From NCBI RefSeq assembly GCF_012277295.1, contig NZ_CP051156.1:62001-126000 (forward strand): a DNA stretch of 64,000 nucleotides, read 5' to 3'. Below, one piece after another: positions 8,661 through 17,479 of this stretch. A program made the translations under genes and the position numbers. Every line of letters begins with the position of its first letter. Position 1 is the first letter of the stretch. Under the pieces are notes generated by a model. It had not been told where the DNA came from and searched no databases. It saw only the letters and a list, made by a program, of their open reading frames with translations. The stretch comes from Wolbachia endosymbiont of Ctenocephalides felis wCfeT. GTDB lineage: Bacteria; Pseudomonadota; Alphaproteobacteria; Rickettsiales; Anaplasmataceae.

Positions 8661-9221
8661 ATGCTTTTTGATTGTCTAATAATTTTCATTATCATTTTAT
8701 GTATAGTAATTTCAGCAACTAGAGGGTTTATAAAAGAGCTGTGTGCATTAATGTTTTTGTTTCTATCAGTCTTTTTAACAGTTGATTATTATGATTTTTT
8801 TATTGTCAATTATAGTAAATATTTTAGCTCTACAATCACGCTGAACATACTGTCTACAATTTCCGTGTTCATCATACTGAATCTCATATTTATGATAATA
8901 AATAATTGGTTGATGTATATATTGTCACCAATAAGATTGGGGTTTATTGATAGAGCAACAGGAATTTTCCTCGGTGCATTTAGAGGAGTTTTGCTCTCTT
9001 ATGTGCTGTTTTTTGCTGTGCATTTATATTGCCATACAATATATGAGAAAAAGGAGGAGCAAACTAAAGTGGAGGCAGTAGATGTGTTGCCTAGCTGGAT
9101 AATAAATTCGCATTCCTATCAGACTTTATTTGTAGAAGTAGAAGGTGTAATTGATATGTATATACCAGAGTCATTAATATTAAAGATAAAAGACATTGGT
9201 AAAGAGCAGGAGGTTGATTAG
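8661..9221 (+). CDS. CvpA-family membrane protein
   Basis: The protein has 186 residues from ATG 8661; an upstream TTG at 8640 would add seven residues but has no ribosome-binding site. Four hydrophobic segments (about residues 3-20, 24-42, 60-85 and 98-122) precede a hydrophilic tail. The ATRGFIKELCAL stretch after the first helix and LGFIDRATGIFLGAFRGVLLSY are characteristic of the CvpA (colicin V production) family, whose exact role is unclear. It is the last intact gene before the IS66-rich region. Confidence 0.8.
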   Translation: MLFDCLIIFIIILCIVISATRGFIKELCALMFLFLSVFLTVDYYDFFIVNYSKYFSSTITLNILSTISVFIILNLIFMIINNWLMYILSPIRLGFIDRATGIFLGAFRGVLLSYVLFFAVHLYCHTIYEKKEEQTKVEAVDVLPSWIINSHSYQTLFVEVEGVIDMYIPESLILKIKDIGKEQEVD

Positions 9222-9283
9222 GTTGAAAGGATGTGGGATAGCTATCACAGACCTTATTGTTATCCTATAACTTGATCAAAATT

Positions 9284-9384
9284 GTATCCATTCAGGTGTA
9301 TGGCTTAAGAAGCAATAGCCAGTAGGTTTTGAAAAGGATTGATTTAACTTCTTTTGCCTCCAAGTCAAGTACAATGAAATTATC
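9284..9384 (-). mobile_element. IS66 3'-end fragment directly abutting a full IS66 copy
   Basis: These 101 bp repeat the terminal inverted repeat and the last part of the tnpC gene of the IS66 element that starts at 9385, in the same orientation. The fragment has a 4-bp insertion relative to the full copy (GATT near 9341) and stops abruptly where the next GTATCC begins. A similar-sized end fragment abuts IS66 at 63790-63896. Confidence 0.85.
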
Positions 9385-10845
9385 GTATCCATTCAGGTGT
9401 ATGGCTTAAGAAGCAATAGCCAGTAGGTTTTGAAAAGGATTTAACTTCTTTTGCCTCCAAGTCAAGTACAATGAAATTATCCTCTCAAGAAACATATTTC
9501 CCCGTTTCGATTGTGTAAAATATGAAACTTTTCGGTAAACAACGTAATGCCGAATCTGTCGCTCAGCATAGTTGTTTGTCAGTGGAATATTTTCTGGATC
9601 GTCCAAAAATTTCCACATCATCAGATCCGATTTCATGATATTTTTTGCTACTCGAGACGCTCCAATTGCCTCGGGTAAATTTGATATATTCTTTAAGTAA
9701 TATCTTGTTCGCTTGCGTAATTTTCTTGCTCTTCTTATGAACCTTAATGTGTCTATTTCATCCTTTAACAGAGCTTTTTTCAATGCAAATAATTCAGTAG
9801 CAACATTCCTTAAATAATACCCCAAAACTTTCACTTCGCTATTCCAACTATGAGACAACCTTTCAAAATCTCTTGCTAAATGTGCCCAACAGACCTGCCT
9901 TTTCTTGCTGGAAAAGTAGTTGTAAGCTGCATATCTGTCGGTCACTACTAGGTTGTTATTCTTTCCAAATTTACTATTTTCCAGGACTTTCATCCCTCTT
10001 GACTCTGTCAATTTGATCACACTTCCTATTTTGCTCGCAAACATCCAGCACCAGCCCTGTTTACCTTTGTTGTAATGGCTAGTTTCATCGATATGTAAAA
10101 TTTTGCTCTTGCTTACCTCTTCCTCAATTTGCTCATATGCTTCTTGGCATTTTTCTGCCACTCTAGCCTCGCTATTTGATACACTACCGACGCTGATATC
10201 CAGGTTGAAAATGTCCTTTATAATATTTGCCACTTCTTTTTTCGAATTCTTGTAAAATCCACTTAATGCTGTAATTACTGACTTAACTCTTGGACCAAAT
10301 GTGTCCGCAGTTACTCCTTCTTGTAGCTTGCTACTTTTTCTTTTTCCACATCTTTTGCAACGTCCATGCTCTAGTTGATATTCAACTACATACGGCTTGA
10401 TTTCCGGCAAATCGACCTTTTGATGAGTATACGGATCTTTTGATACCGCAATTTCTCCTCCGCACTCACACGTATTGGGCAGTTCTATTTTTACCATCTC
10501 ATCTGCCTCCATTTTAGGGCGGTAACTGCCTTTATGTCCAACCTGTGCTCCTACTTTCCTGTCACTTTTTGGCTTATTTTCCCTCATCTTATATAATTCT
10601 TTGGAGCTTGGTATAGATGAATTTTTTGAATTTAAGCCAAGCCTTTCTTTTAACTCAGCGTTTTCGATCCTTAGCGCTTTATTTTCTGCTTTAAGCTCTT
10701 CTATTTTTGTTTCTAACTTTTCTATAGTCTGCTTAAACTTTTGCAAAATTCTAAAAGATCAACCATATTACCTCACAGCCACTCTAGTTTACCTTTTTAG
10801 CATTCCTTGTCTACTCTTTATTTTACCGCCCGGCTGAATGGATAC
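9385..10845 (-). mobile_element. IS66-family insertion sequence, copy 1
   Basis: The element is 1,461 bp long and bounded by a perfect 12-bp terminal inverted repeat, GTATCCATTCAG / CTGAATGGATAC. It encodes only TnpC (no tnpA or tnpB), as in the ISBst12-like subgroup of IS66. No 8-bp target duplication is visible; the left flank is an IS66 fragment and the right flank is a cut ankyrin gene. The same 1,461-bp element recurs at 13628 and 28306. Confidence 0.9.
9406..10746 (-). CDS. IS66 transposase TnpC (longest copy, N-terminus frameshifted)
   Basis: 446 residues from a TTG codon. Visible parts are a leucine-zipper-like N-terminus (residues 1-40), a zinc-ribbon region (C93, C95, C130, C133) and a DDE catalytic core with D220 in LHIDETSHYN, D270 in VVTDRYAAY and E395 in NNYAERQIR. 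The copy at 61480 shows that the original gene began at an ATG encoding MVDLLEFCESLK. Here one A is missing from that stretch, so ATG 10766 runs into a stop after 14 codons, and only the TTG restart gives the long frame. Whether the shortened enzyme works is uncertain. Confidence 0.85.
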   Translation of the reverse strand: MQKFKQTIEKLETKIEELKAENKALRIENAELKERLGLNSKNSSIPSSKELYKMRENKPKSDRKVGAQVGHKGSYRPKMEADEMVKIELPNTCECGGEIAVSKDPYTHQKVDLPEIKPYVVEYQLEHGRCKRCGKRKSSKLQEGVTADTFGPRVKSVITALSGFYKNSKKEVANIIKDIFNLDISVGSVSNSEARVAEKCQEAYEQIEEEVSKSKILHIDETSHYNKGKQGWCWMFASKIGSVIKLTESRGMKVLENSKFGKNNNLVVTDRYAAYNYFSSKKRQVCWAHLARDFERLSHSWNSEVKVLGYYLRNVATELFALKKALLKDEIDTLRFIRRARKLRKRTRYYLKNISNLPEAIGASRVAKNIMKSDLMMWKFLDDPENIPLTNNYAERQIRHYVVYRKVSYFTQSKRGNMFLERIISLYLTWRQKKLNPFQNLLAIAS

Positions 10846-12048
10846 AGTAATACTGCTTTACACATTGCTATTTCTTTTAAGCTTAATGAAGCAGTAAAAA
10901 TCCTTTTGACACATCAGGACATCAATTTTTCTATTAGGAACCAATATATTATTGATCATTTTCCTTACCCTATACAGCGTTACAATCATACTGTACTAGA
11001 ATATGCAAGGGAATTAGGCACGCCTGAAATTGTAAACGAAATTGTAAGGTGTATGAATGAGAGAGGTATAAGAGAAGGAGGGCTAGAGCATCCAGTTTTT
11101 AACATTGGAGGGGAGGTTAGGGATGTAGTACAAAATAGACAAAACGCTAGAGCAGCAATGCAAGGGCTTGATATGCAGGATGCTAGAGCAGTAATGCAAA
11201 GGTTTGCGGAAGAAAACGATAGAATAAGGCAACAGGTTAATCAGCAATTTGCGGAACGACAAAGGCAAGAAAATGATAGAATAAGGCAACAATTAGTAGA
11301 AAATGCAAGACAACGAAATGAAAGAGTAAGGCAGCAGGTAGATGAAATAGTAAGGCAGCGTATAATCAGGCCAAGAGTTGAGGTGAGGCAAAGAGATGAA
11401 AGAAGAGGTAGAAAAAAAATTCCTGTTCTTGTAAAGGTAAGCGCTTTTTTACTAATTTCTTTGTTATGTATGTGGTTAGAATATGAAGCGTTGCTGGCAT
11501 TATATGCTATGGCCGCTCTGAGCTTTCATATGTATTTATTGAAAAAGTTTATCTTTATGGGTGGGAATGATAATAGGAATTCAAGTAATAAAAAGACCAT
11601 ATTATTCTCAGCATTAGTGTCTTTATATTGCTTTGCCGTGCTTACTGATATGGTAGCTGGAAAAGGGTACTTTCTTGCTTCACAATTGTTATTCACCATT
11701 GGCACTCCGCTACTTCTATTTGAAGAAGTAAGTTCTACTGCTTGCAGTGTATGTCAATCCCTTGAATTACTGCAAGTTACTATTGCAGCATGCGCTGGAC
11801 TTGCTATGTGGTGTGCAATAGGAATGATTTTATGTAGCTTATTTTCCTGTTTGTGCAATATTTTTAGAGGTAATCTTCCAGAAGATCATCCAGCTCATGT
11901 ATCAGCACATGATCTTATGATGATGCAGAAAGAAGCAATTGTAAGAGCTAGGCTCGCAGGGAATGATGAAGTAGAGGGTGTACCGTTAAATCTGCTTATT
12001 GATATAGATGTAGGGCCACAAAGAAATAGACCTCTCTTGTATAACTAA
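10846..12048 (+). pseudogene. Ankyrin-repeat membrane protein, 5' end removed at IS66
   Basis: The frame is open from the IS66 end to a TAA at 12046-12048. It begins in the middle of an ankyrin repeat (SNTALHIAISFKLNEAVKIL), so the N-terminus is missing. A TTG within the IS end (10807) could restart translation, with IS-encoded residues STLYFTARLNGY. After one further weak repeat there is a Q/R-rich coiled coil (from about 11130 to 11400) with repeated ENDRIRQQ blocks. Three to four hydrophobic segments then lie between 11430 and 11870, followed by a short tail. Ankyrin proteins are a typical, fast-evolving Wolbachia family thought to act on host proteins. The missing 5' part is not visible left of the IS. 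Confidence 0.7.
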
Positions 12049-12055
12049 GCATTAT

Positions 12056-12940
12056 CTAATACAATTCAAGTTCTGTTGTGCAATTGATTACTTCAGAACT
12101 TGAAAATTGATTTCTAAACCAGGTATACTGACGCTTTGCGTAATGTCTGGTATTGATTTGTGCAATTTGTATCGCCTCATTTAGAGTGATTTCACCCTTT
12201 AGATACTTTATGATCTCTGGAACTCCATGTGCTTTCATAGCTGGTAAGTGTGGAGCTAAATTCATGCTGAGTAGAGTTTTTACTTCATCAATTGCTCCGT
12301 TTTCAATCATTGTAGTGAAACGAGAATTTATTTTTTGGTATACTTCTTCACGTTTAGGTAAAATTGTATACATCTTAATGTTATTGAATGATGGAGGATC
12401 TTTCTCTTCTTGCCATTTAAGAATAGACCTTTTAGTTTCAGTAATAACTTCAAGTGCTCTTGAAAGACGGTGAGAATCATTCATAAATATTTTGCCTTGA
12501 ATGTTTGGGTCTTTGCTCAGCACCAGTGCATAAAATTCTTCTCTACTTGAATTTTTTTTTAGTTCATTTACGTTTTTCCTTACTTCTTGACTTATCTGCG
12601 GCATTGATGATAAGCCTTTAACTAAACTACTAATATAAAGGCCACTACCACCGGTAATTATTGGTATTTGTAAATTTTCTAATGCGTTGCCTACTTCCTT
12701 CTTTAGATCTTCAAGCCATAAGCCAACAGAATAATTTTCTTTTGCAGAAACATAGCCATACAGCTTGTAAAATTCTTCCTGTTTTGGCGGTTGAGCAGTT
12801 ATTATGGGAATCTCTTTATATATCTGCTTTGAGTCGCAATTAATTATTCTAATATTACTATATTTTTTTGTTAGCTTATCACATAATTCTGATTTACCTG
12901 AGGCCGTAATTCCTGTAATAATTACTACATTGTTTTTCAT
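12056..12940 (-). CDS. miaA: tRNA dimethylallyltransferase
   Basis: A 294-residue enzyme that transfers a dimethylallyl group to A37 of tRNAs reading UNN codons. The P-loop GITASGKSE lies at about residues 9-17. IINCDSKQIYKEI matches the MiaA dimethylallyl-diphosphate/substrate loop, and TGGSGLYISSLVKGL the central motif. The C-terminus has HGVPEIIKYLKGE and NTRHYAKRQYTWFRNQF, the tRNA-binding stretch. Length is near normal. It is convergent with the ankyrin remnant, 7 nt apart. Confidence 0.95.
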   Translation of the reverse strand: MKNNVVIITGITASGKSELCDKLTKKYSNIRIINCDSKQIYKEIPIITAQPPKQEEFYKLYGYVSAKENYSVGLWLEDLKKEVGNALENLQIPIITGGSGLYISSLVKGLSSMPQISQEVRKNVNELKKNSSREEFYALVLSKDPNIQGKIFMNDSHRLSRALEVITETKRSILKWQEEKDPPSFNNIKMYTILPKREEVYQKINSRFTTMIENGAIDEVKTLLSMNLAPHLPAMKAHGVPEIIKYLKGEITLNEAIQIAQINTRHYAKRQYTWFRNQFSSSEVINCTTELELY

Positions 12941-13022
12941 TTATATTAATTTAATTAATTAATGTATAATAGTAGAGTGTAGCAAAAGTTTAGGTTATAC
13001 AATCTAAAATTTGGAGATTTTT

Positions 13023-13505
13023 ATGACAGAAAGTAACGATAACGATAATGATTCATTTGTTAAACATTTTGCAAGAAAAAATTCTGATAGCACAAGCGGA
13101 GGAGGAGGTTTTGCTAGCAAATACTCATCTGGAAATACCAAAGAGCGTGCATTAGGGGAAAAGGGTAAAATTGCTGAGTTAGCAGGTCAAAAACCCCAGC
13201 CTAAAGAGGCCTTTTCTGAAAGTGGTGGCATTAAAAGCAAAAGTAAGACAGTTAATGAGAGATCTCATGCTGATGCGGCGCGAAGAAGTAGATCAGATCT
13301 TATATATTTAGTACGTGGTAAGGATCGCGGAAGGTCCGCTTGGCATTACGTATTGGTTGATAAAGAAAAAAGAGAAATGTTCCTTGCAAAAAGCAGAACT
13401 GGTTCTATGGATGTTGCAGATTATGGAGAAATTCTATATTCAGGATGGGGAGAAGATCCATCTCAAGAAATAGTTGATAAAATCAATGAGGAGTTTGGGT
13501 TGTAA
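13023..13505 (+). CDS. Hypothetical hydrophilic protein
   Basis: 160 residues from ATG 13023; a GGAG at 13013-13016 suits this start better than the in-frame TTG at 13011. The first 85 residues are low-complexity and polar (Asn/Asp, then SGGGGFASKYSSG). The last 70 look folded (SDLIYLVRGKDRGRSAWHYVLVDKEK). No known domain was identified. A -10-like TATAAT lies at 12965-12970 without a clear -35. The stop codon lies in the loop of a strong hairpin. Confidence 0.65.
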   Translation: MTESNDNDNDSFVKHFARKNSDSTSGGGGFASKYSSGNTKERALGEKGKIAELAGQKPQPKEAFSESGGIKSKSKTVNERSHADAARRSRSDLIYLVRGKDRGRSAWHYVLVDKEKREMFLAKSRTGSMDVADYGEILYSGWGEDPSQEIVDKINEEFGL

Positions 13506-13524
13506 TAAGCTCCTCATTGATTTT
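13479..13524 (+). terminator. Hairpin terminator overlapping the gene end
   Basis: A perfect 15-bp inverted repeat, AAAATCAATGAGGAG (13479-13493) and CTCCTCATTGATTTT (13510-13524), encloses a 16-nt loop that contains the TAA stop at 13503. The right arm ends in TTTT, giving an intrinsic-terminator shape. The left arm is coding sequence. Confidence 0.65.
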
Positions 13525-13556
13525 AATTATGTTTCGTCCTGGATACTTACTGCGAA

Positions 13557-13627
13557 TTACCAATTAATCATATATTCTGTATGGTATGGTGAATAGTAAG
13601 GCTCACCTTCTTCGCTATATGTAGGTG
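13557..13627 (-). pseudogene. Possible C-terminal gene stub cut by IS66
   Basis: Reading leftward out of the IS66 left end, a frame of 22 codons (PTYSEEGEPYYSPYHTEY, then MINW and TAA at 13557-13559) has a Pro/Tyr-rich, protein-like composition. It could be the tail of a gene whose body was lost when IS66 copy 2 arrived. It is too short to identify and may be chance. Confidence 0.3.
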
Positions 13628-15088
13628 GTATCCATTCAGCCGGGCGGTAAAATAAAGAGTAGACAAGGAATGCTAAAAAGGTAAACTAGAGTGGCTGTGA
13701 GGTAATATGGTTGATCTTTTAGAATTTTGCGAAAGTTTAAGCAGACTATAGAAAAGTTAGAAACAAAAATAGAAGAGCTTAAAGCAGAAAATAAAGCGCT
13801 AAGGATCGAAAACGCTGAGTTAAAAGAAAGGCTTGGCTTAAATTCAAAAAATTCATCTATACCAAGCTCCAAAGAATTATATAAGATGAGGGAAAATAAG
13901 CCAAAAAGTGACAGGAAAGTAGGAGCACAGGTTGGACATAAAGGCAGTTACCGCCCTAAAATGGAGGCAGATGAGATGGTAAAAATAGAACTGCCCAATA
14001 CGTGTGAGTGCGGAGGAGAAATTGCGGTATCAAAAGATCCGTATACTCATCAAAAGGTCGATTTGCCGGAAATCAAGCCGTATGTAGTTGAATATTAACT
14101 AGAGCATGGACGTTGCAAAAGATGTGGAAAAAGAAAAAGTAGCAAGCTACAAGAAGGAGTAACTGCGGACACATTTGGTCCAAGAGTTAAGTCAGTAATT
14201 GCAGCATTAAGTGGATTTTACAAGAATTCGAAAAAAGAAGTGGCAAATATTATAAAGGACATTTTCAACCTGGATATCAGCGTCGGTAGTGTATCAAATA
14301 GCGAGGCTAGAGTGGCAGAAAAATGCCAAGAAGCATATGAGCAAATTGAGGAAGAGGTAAGCAAGAGCAAAATTTTACATATCGATGAAACTAGCCATTA
14401 CAACAAAGGTAAACAGGGCTGGTGCTGGATGTTTGCGAGCAAAATAGGAAGTGTGATCAAATTGACAGAGTCAAGAGGGATGAAAGTCCTGGAAAATAGT
14501 AAATTTGGAAAGAATAACAACCTAGTAGTGACCGACAGATATGCAGCTTACAACTACTTTTCCAGCAAGAAAAGGCAGGTCTGTTGGGCACATTTAGCAA
14601 GAGATTTTGAAAGGTTGTCTCATAGTTGGAATAGCGAAGTGAAAGTTTTGGGGTATTATTTAAGGAATGTTGCTACTGAATTATTTGCATTGAAAAAAGC
14701 TCTGTTAAAGGATGAAATAGACACATTAAGGTTCATAAGAAGAGCAAGAAAATTATGCAAGCGAACGAGATATTACTTAAAGAATATATCAAATTTACCC
14801 GAGGCAATTGGAGCGTCTCGAGTAGCAAAAAATATCATGAAATCGGATCTGATGATGTGGAAATTTTTGGACGATCCAGAAAATATTCCACTGACAAACA
14901 ACTATGCTGAGCGACAGATTCGGCATTACGTTGTTTACCGAAAAGTTTCATATTTTACACAATCGAAACGGGGAAATATGTTTCTTGAGAGGATAATTTC
15001 ATTGTACTTGACTTGGAGGCAAAAGAAGTTAAATCCTTTTCAAAACCTACTGGCTATTGCTTCTTAAGCCATACACCTGAATGGATAC
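13628..15088 (+). mobile_element. IS66-family insertion sequence, copy 2
   Basis: 1,461 bp, the same length and ends as copy 1 but in the opposite orientation. Together they flank the 10846-13627 segment as inverted repeats. No 8-bp direct repeat is visible at its borders (TGTAGGTG versus AATTACGC). Confidence 0.9.
13727..15067 (+). pseudogene. IS66 tnpC with an in-frame stop
   Basis: Same reading frame as the copy-1 transposase, but codon 124 (CAA in copy 1) is TAA at 14096-14098. This splits the gene into 123 residues and a 275-residue restart from GTG/ATG-like codons at 14240. The upstream one-base deletion seen in copy 1 is also present. The catalytic core remains readable downstream but has lost its N-terminal region. 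The same stop occurs in the copies at 28306 and 63141. Confidence 0.88.
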
Positions 15089-15101
15089 AATTACGCTAAA
15101 G

Positions 15102-16037
15102 CTATGCCTCTTCTAAAAATGCTTCGGCATCAAGTGCAGCCATACATCCAGTCCCTGCTGCAACCACTGCCTGACGATATACTTTATCTTGCACATCACC
15201 TGCAGCAAATACCCCTGCCCTACTAGTTAGAGTCGTTCCTGGCTCAGTAATTATGTAACCTTGCTCATCCATATCAACAAAACCCTTGAAGACACTTGTG
15301 TTTGGTGCATGTCCAATTGCAATAAATACTCCATCTACCTTCAATTCTTGAATTCCTTTAGTTTCTGTTGATTTAATAGTAATGCCAGTAACTTTTTTTG
15401 GACTTTCATCTCCAAGTATTTCTTCTACAGCATGATTCCATATTATTTTTATTTTATCATTCTTAAAGAGCCTATCTTGCATAACTTTTTCTGCTCTGAG
15501 CTTATCACGCCTGTGTATTAATATAACTTCCTTGACAAATCGTGTTAAAAATATTGCCTCCTCAACTGCAGTGTTACCACCACCAACCACAGCTACAACT
15601 TTATTTCTAAAAAATGCACCATCGCAAGTTGCGCAGGCTGAGACTCCATAACCTTGAAACTTTTTTTCACTTTCCAAACCAAGCCACTTTGCTTGTGCAC
15701 CAGATGCAATTATAACTGCATTAGAATGATAGCTATTAAAGTTACCGATGGATTTATATCTATATCCGCTTTGATCTTTAGATTGTTCAACGTTTTTTAT
15801 TTCATCATCTATTATCTTTGCCCCAACTTTTTCTGCGTGCAATTTCATTTGTTCCATTAACTCTGGACCTTGTATTGAAACAAAGCCAGGATAGTTCTCA
15901 ACATCTGTAGTAATTGTAAGCTGTCCACCTGGTTGCATTCCTGCTACTACAATCGGCTCCAAGTTTGCACGTGCTGCGTATATAGCGGCAGCATAACCTG
16001 CAGCTCCAGATCCAATAATCAGAAACTTAGTCTCCAT
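15102..16037 (-). CDS. trxB: Thioredoxin reductase
   Basis: A 311-residue flavoprotein that passes electrons from NADPH to thioredoxin. The FAD-binding GSGAAGYAAA lies at residues 8-17, the redox-active CATCDG at about 134-139, the NADPH-binding GGGNTAVEEA at about 151-160, and AAGDVQD near the C-terminus at about 282. The length is standard. It directly follows the peroxiredoxin gene with no gap, pairing peroxide removal with its reductant supply. Confidence 0.96.
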   Translation of the reverse strand: METKFLIIGSGAAGYAAAIYAARANLEPIVVAGMQPGGQLTITTDVENYPGFVSIQGPELMEQMKLHAEKVGAKIIDDEIKNVEQSKDQSGYRYKSIGNFNSYHSNAVIIASGAQAKWLGLESEKKFQGYGVSACATCDGAFFRNKVVAVVGGGNTAVEEAIFLTRFVKEVILIHRRDKLRAEKVMQDRLFKNDKIKIIWNHAVEEILGDESPKKVTGITIKSTETKGIQELKVDGVFIAIGHAPNTSVFKGFVDMDEQGYIITEPGTTLTSRAGVFAAGDVQDKVYRQAVVAAGTGCMAALDAEAFLEEA

Positions 16038-16637
16038 CTATAATTCTTCGCTATGCGAATTTAAAAAATCGGCAACTCCTTCATCACTTGCTTGCATTCC
16101 CGGTTTACCTTTATTCCATCCTGCAGGACATACTTCACCATGTTCTTCATGATGTTTAACCGCATCAACAATTCTAATAAACTCATCGATGTTACGCCCT
16201 AAAGGCAAATCATTTATCGATTGATGACGTACAACAAATTTATCATCTATAACAAAAGTGGCTCTAAGTGCAATTGCATCATCATATAGTACTCCATAAT
16301 CTCTCGATATGGATTTTTTGATATCAGATACTAAAATATAACTAATCTCTCCAATACCACCTTCATTGATTGGGGTGTTGCGCCATTGGTGATGCGAAAA
16401 TTTTGAATCTACACTTACCCCTATAACTTCAACACCACGCTTTGAAAAGTCCTCTATTTTATTGCTGAAAGATATTATCTCAGTTGGACAAACAAACGTA
16501 AAATCAAGTGGGTAAAAGAAAAGAACAGCATACCTACCCTCTATATGCTCACTAAGACAAAAATCATCAACTATTTCTCCATCAGGCAAAACAGCAGGAG
16601 CAGTAAAATCAATAGCAGATTTTGTTATAAGATTCAT
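16038..16637 (-). CDS. Typical 2-Cys peroxiredoxin
   Basis: This 199-residue Prx1/AhpC-type peroxidase reduces hydrogen peroxide and organic peroxides. The peroxidatic cysteine is in DFTFVCPTEI (about residue 50) and the resolving cysteine in HGEVCPAGWNKGKPGM (about 169). Its stop adjoins the trxB start, so the two form an operon behind the promoter at 16658-16686. It would help protect an intracellular symbiont from host or respiratory oxidants. Confidence 0.94.
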   Translation of the reverse strand: MNLITKSAIDFTAPAVLPDGEIVDDFCLSEHIEGRYAVLFFYPLDFTFVCPTEIISFSNKIEDFSKRGVEVIGVSVDSKFSHHQWRNTPINEGGIGEISYILVSDIKKSISRDYGVLYDDAIALRATFVIDDKFVVRHQSINDLPLGRNIDEFIRIVDAVKHHEEHGEVCPAGWNKGKPGMQASDEGVADFLNSHSEEL

Positions 16638-16657
16638 AATTCATTTTAAATAATCTT

Positions 16658-16686
16658 ATTCTACACCCTGATAAATCTGCGTGCAA
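16658..16686 (-). promoter_or_regulatory. Predicted promoter of the peroxiredoxin-trxB operon
   Basis: On the minus strand TTGCAC (16686-16681) and TAGAAT (16663-16658) are 17 bp apart. Transcription would start near 16651, about 14 nt before the ATG at 16637. Confidence 0.55.
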
Positions 16687-16720
16687 GATTTCTTTTGTAT
16701 GAGCCGGAGGCTCTATAGTA

Positions 16721-17479
16721 TTACCTTTTCACAAAAATTTTATCAGCAATGCGCATGTCAATTATGCTCCAATCACTGAAGGCAAAATCAGTTGTATCGT
16801 GTAAGTGATTTAAATAATCCCATGCACCTAGAGGATTATCTTCAGGAAGTTTCACTGTTGGACCATCATCAAGTACAACATTCCACCTTCTATTACCCAC
16901 GCAAATAAAAGAAGAAATCTTGCCACTTAGTTGAGCTTTGCTTTCTAACAACTCTTTAACAAACTCTAGATTTGATAGTGAGTTTTGCCCTGAAATTGTA
17001 ACAAGGTTGTCTATTAAATAGTCATCTACAATTACTTCACCTTTAGAATCAATTACTGAAGTTTTATTATTATCTTTCCAGAGAGCAAATGGTTTATGCT
17101 CTTCTATATCAATCTGTAAAGTACTTGGTAAAATTCTATGAACACTCACATGTTTTGCCCATTTGTTAGTGGATTGTATATCACTTGCGAGCTTAGAAAG
17201 CGAAACATATATAATAGGTTGTGATTTATCCACCAACCTTACAATGTCTTGCTCGTTTACAAATTTATTACCAGTAACAATTACCTCATCAATTTTAAAC
17301 CCACTATTCAGTAGAAAACTAGATACACATTCATCACACCAATTAAAATAATAGTTAAAGCGGTCAATGATCTTATCAAGTGAACTAAGAATGACTAAAG
17401 TAAGAAAAAGTGAAGTTATAATAAAAAAAGCGCACTTACGTAAAAAACGCCTTTGACTTCTAGTAACACTGCTCAACAT
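16721..17479 (-). CDS. ftsQ: Cell division protein FtsQ
   Basis: A 252-residue divisome protein. It has a short basic cytoplasmic N-terminus, one transmembrane helix at about residues 14-34, and a POTRA domain (SGFKIDEVIVTGNKFVNEQD from about 60). The FtsQ beta domain follows, with EEHKPFALWKDN and VIDSKGEVI. It connects early and late divisome proteins in the periplasm. It overlaps ddl by 20 nt, the usual ddl-ftsQ order, and retains normal domain organisation. Confidence 0.9.
   Translation of the reverse strand: MLSSVTRSQRRFLRKCAFFIITSLFLTLVILSSLDKIIDRFNYYFNWCDECVSSFLLNSGFKIDEVIVTGNKFVNEQDIVRLVDKSQPIIYVSLSKLASDIQSTNKWAKHVSVHRILPSTLQIDIEEHKPFALWKDNNKTSVIDSKGEVIVDDYLIDNLVTISGQNSLSNLEFVKELLESKAQLSGKISSFICVGNRRWNVVLDDGPTVKLPEDNPLGAWDYLNHLHDTTDFAFSDWSIIDMRIADKIFVKR

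Noticed and set aside
10601..10837. A 78-residue frame (MELGIDEFFEFKPSLS) repeated near every IS66 copy
   Set aside because: It is antisense to the start of tnpC and has no support beyond repetition of the IS.
13628..15088. 8-bp target duplications for the full-length IS66 copies
   Set aside because: Direct comparison of the eight bases on both sides gives no match at any of the three copies.
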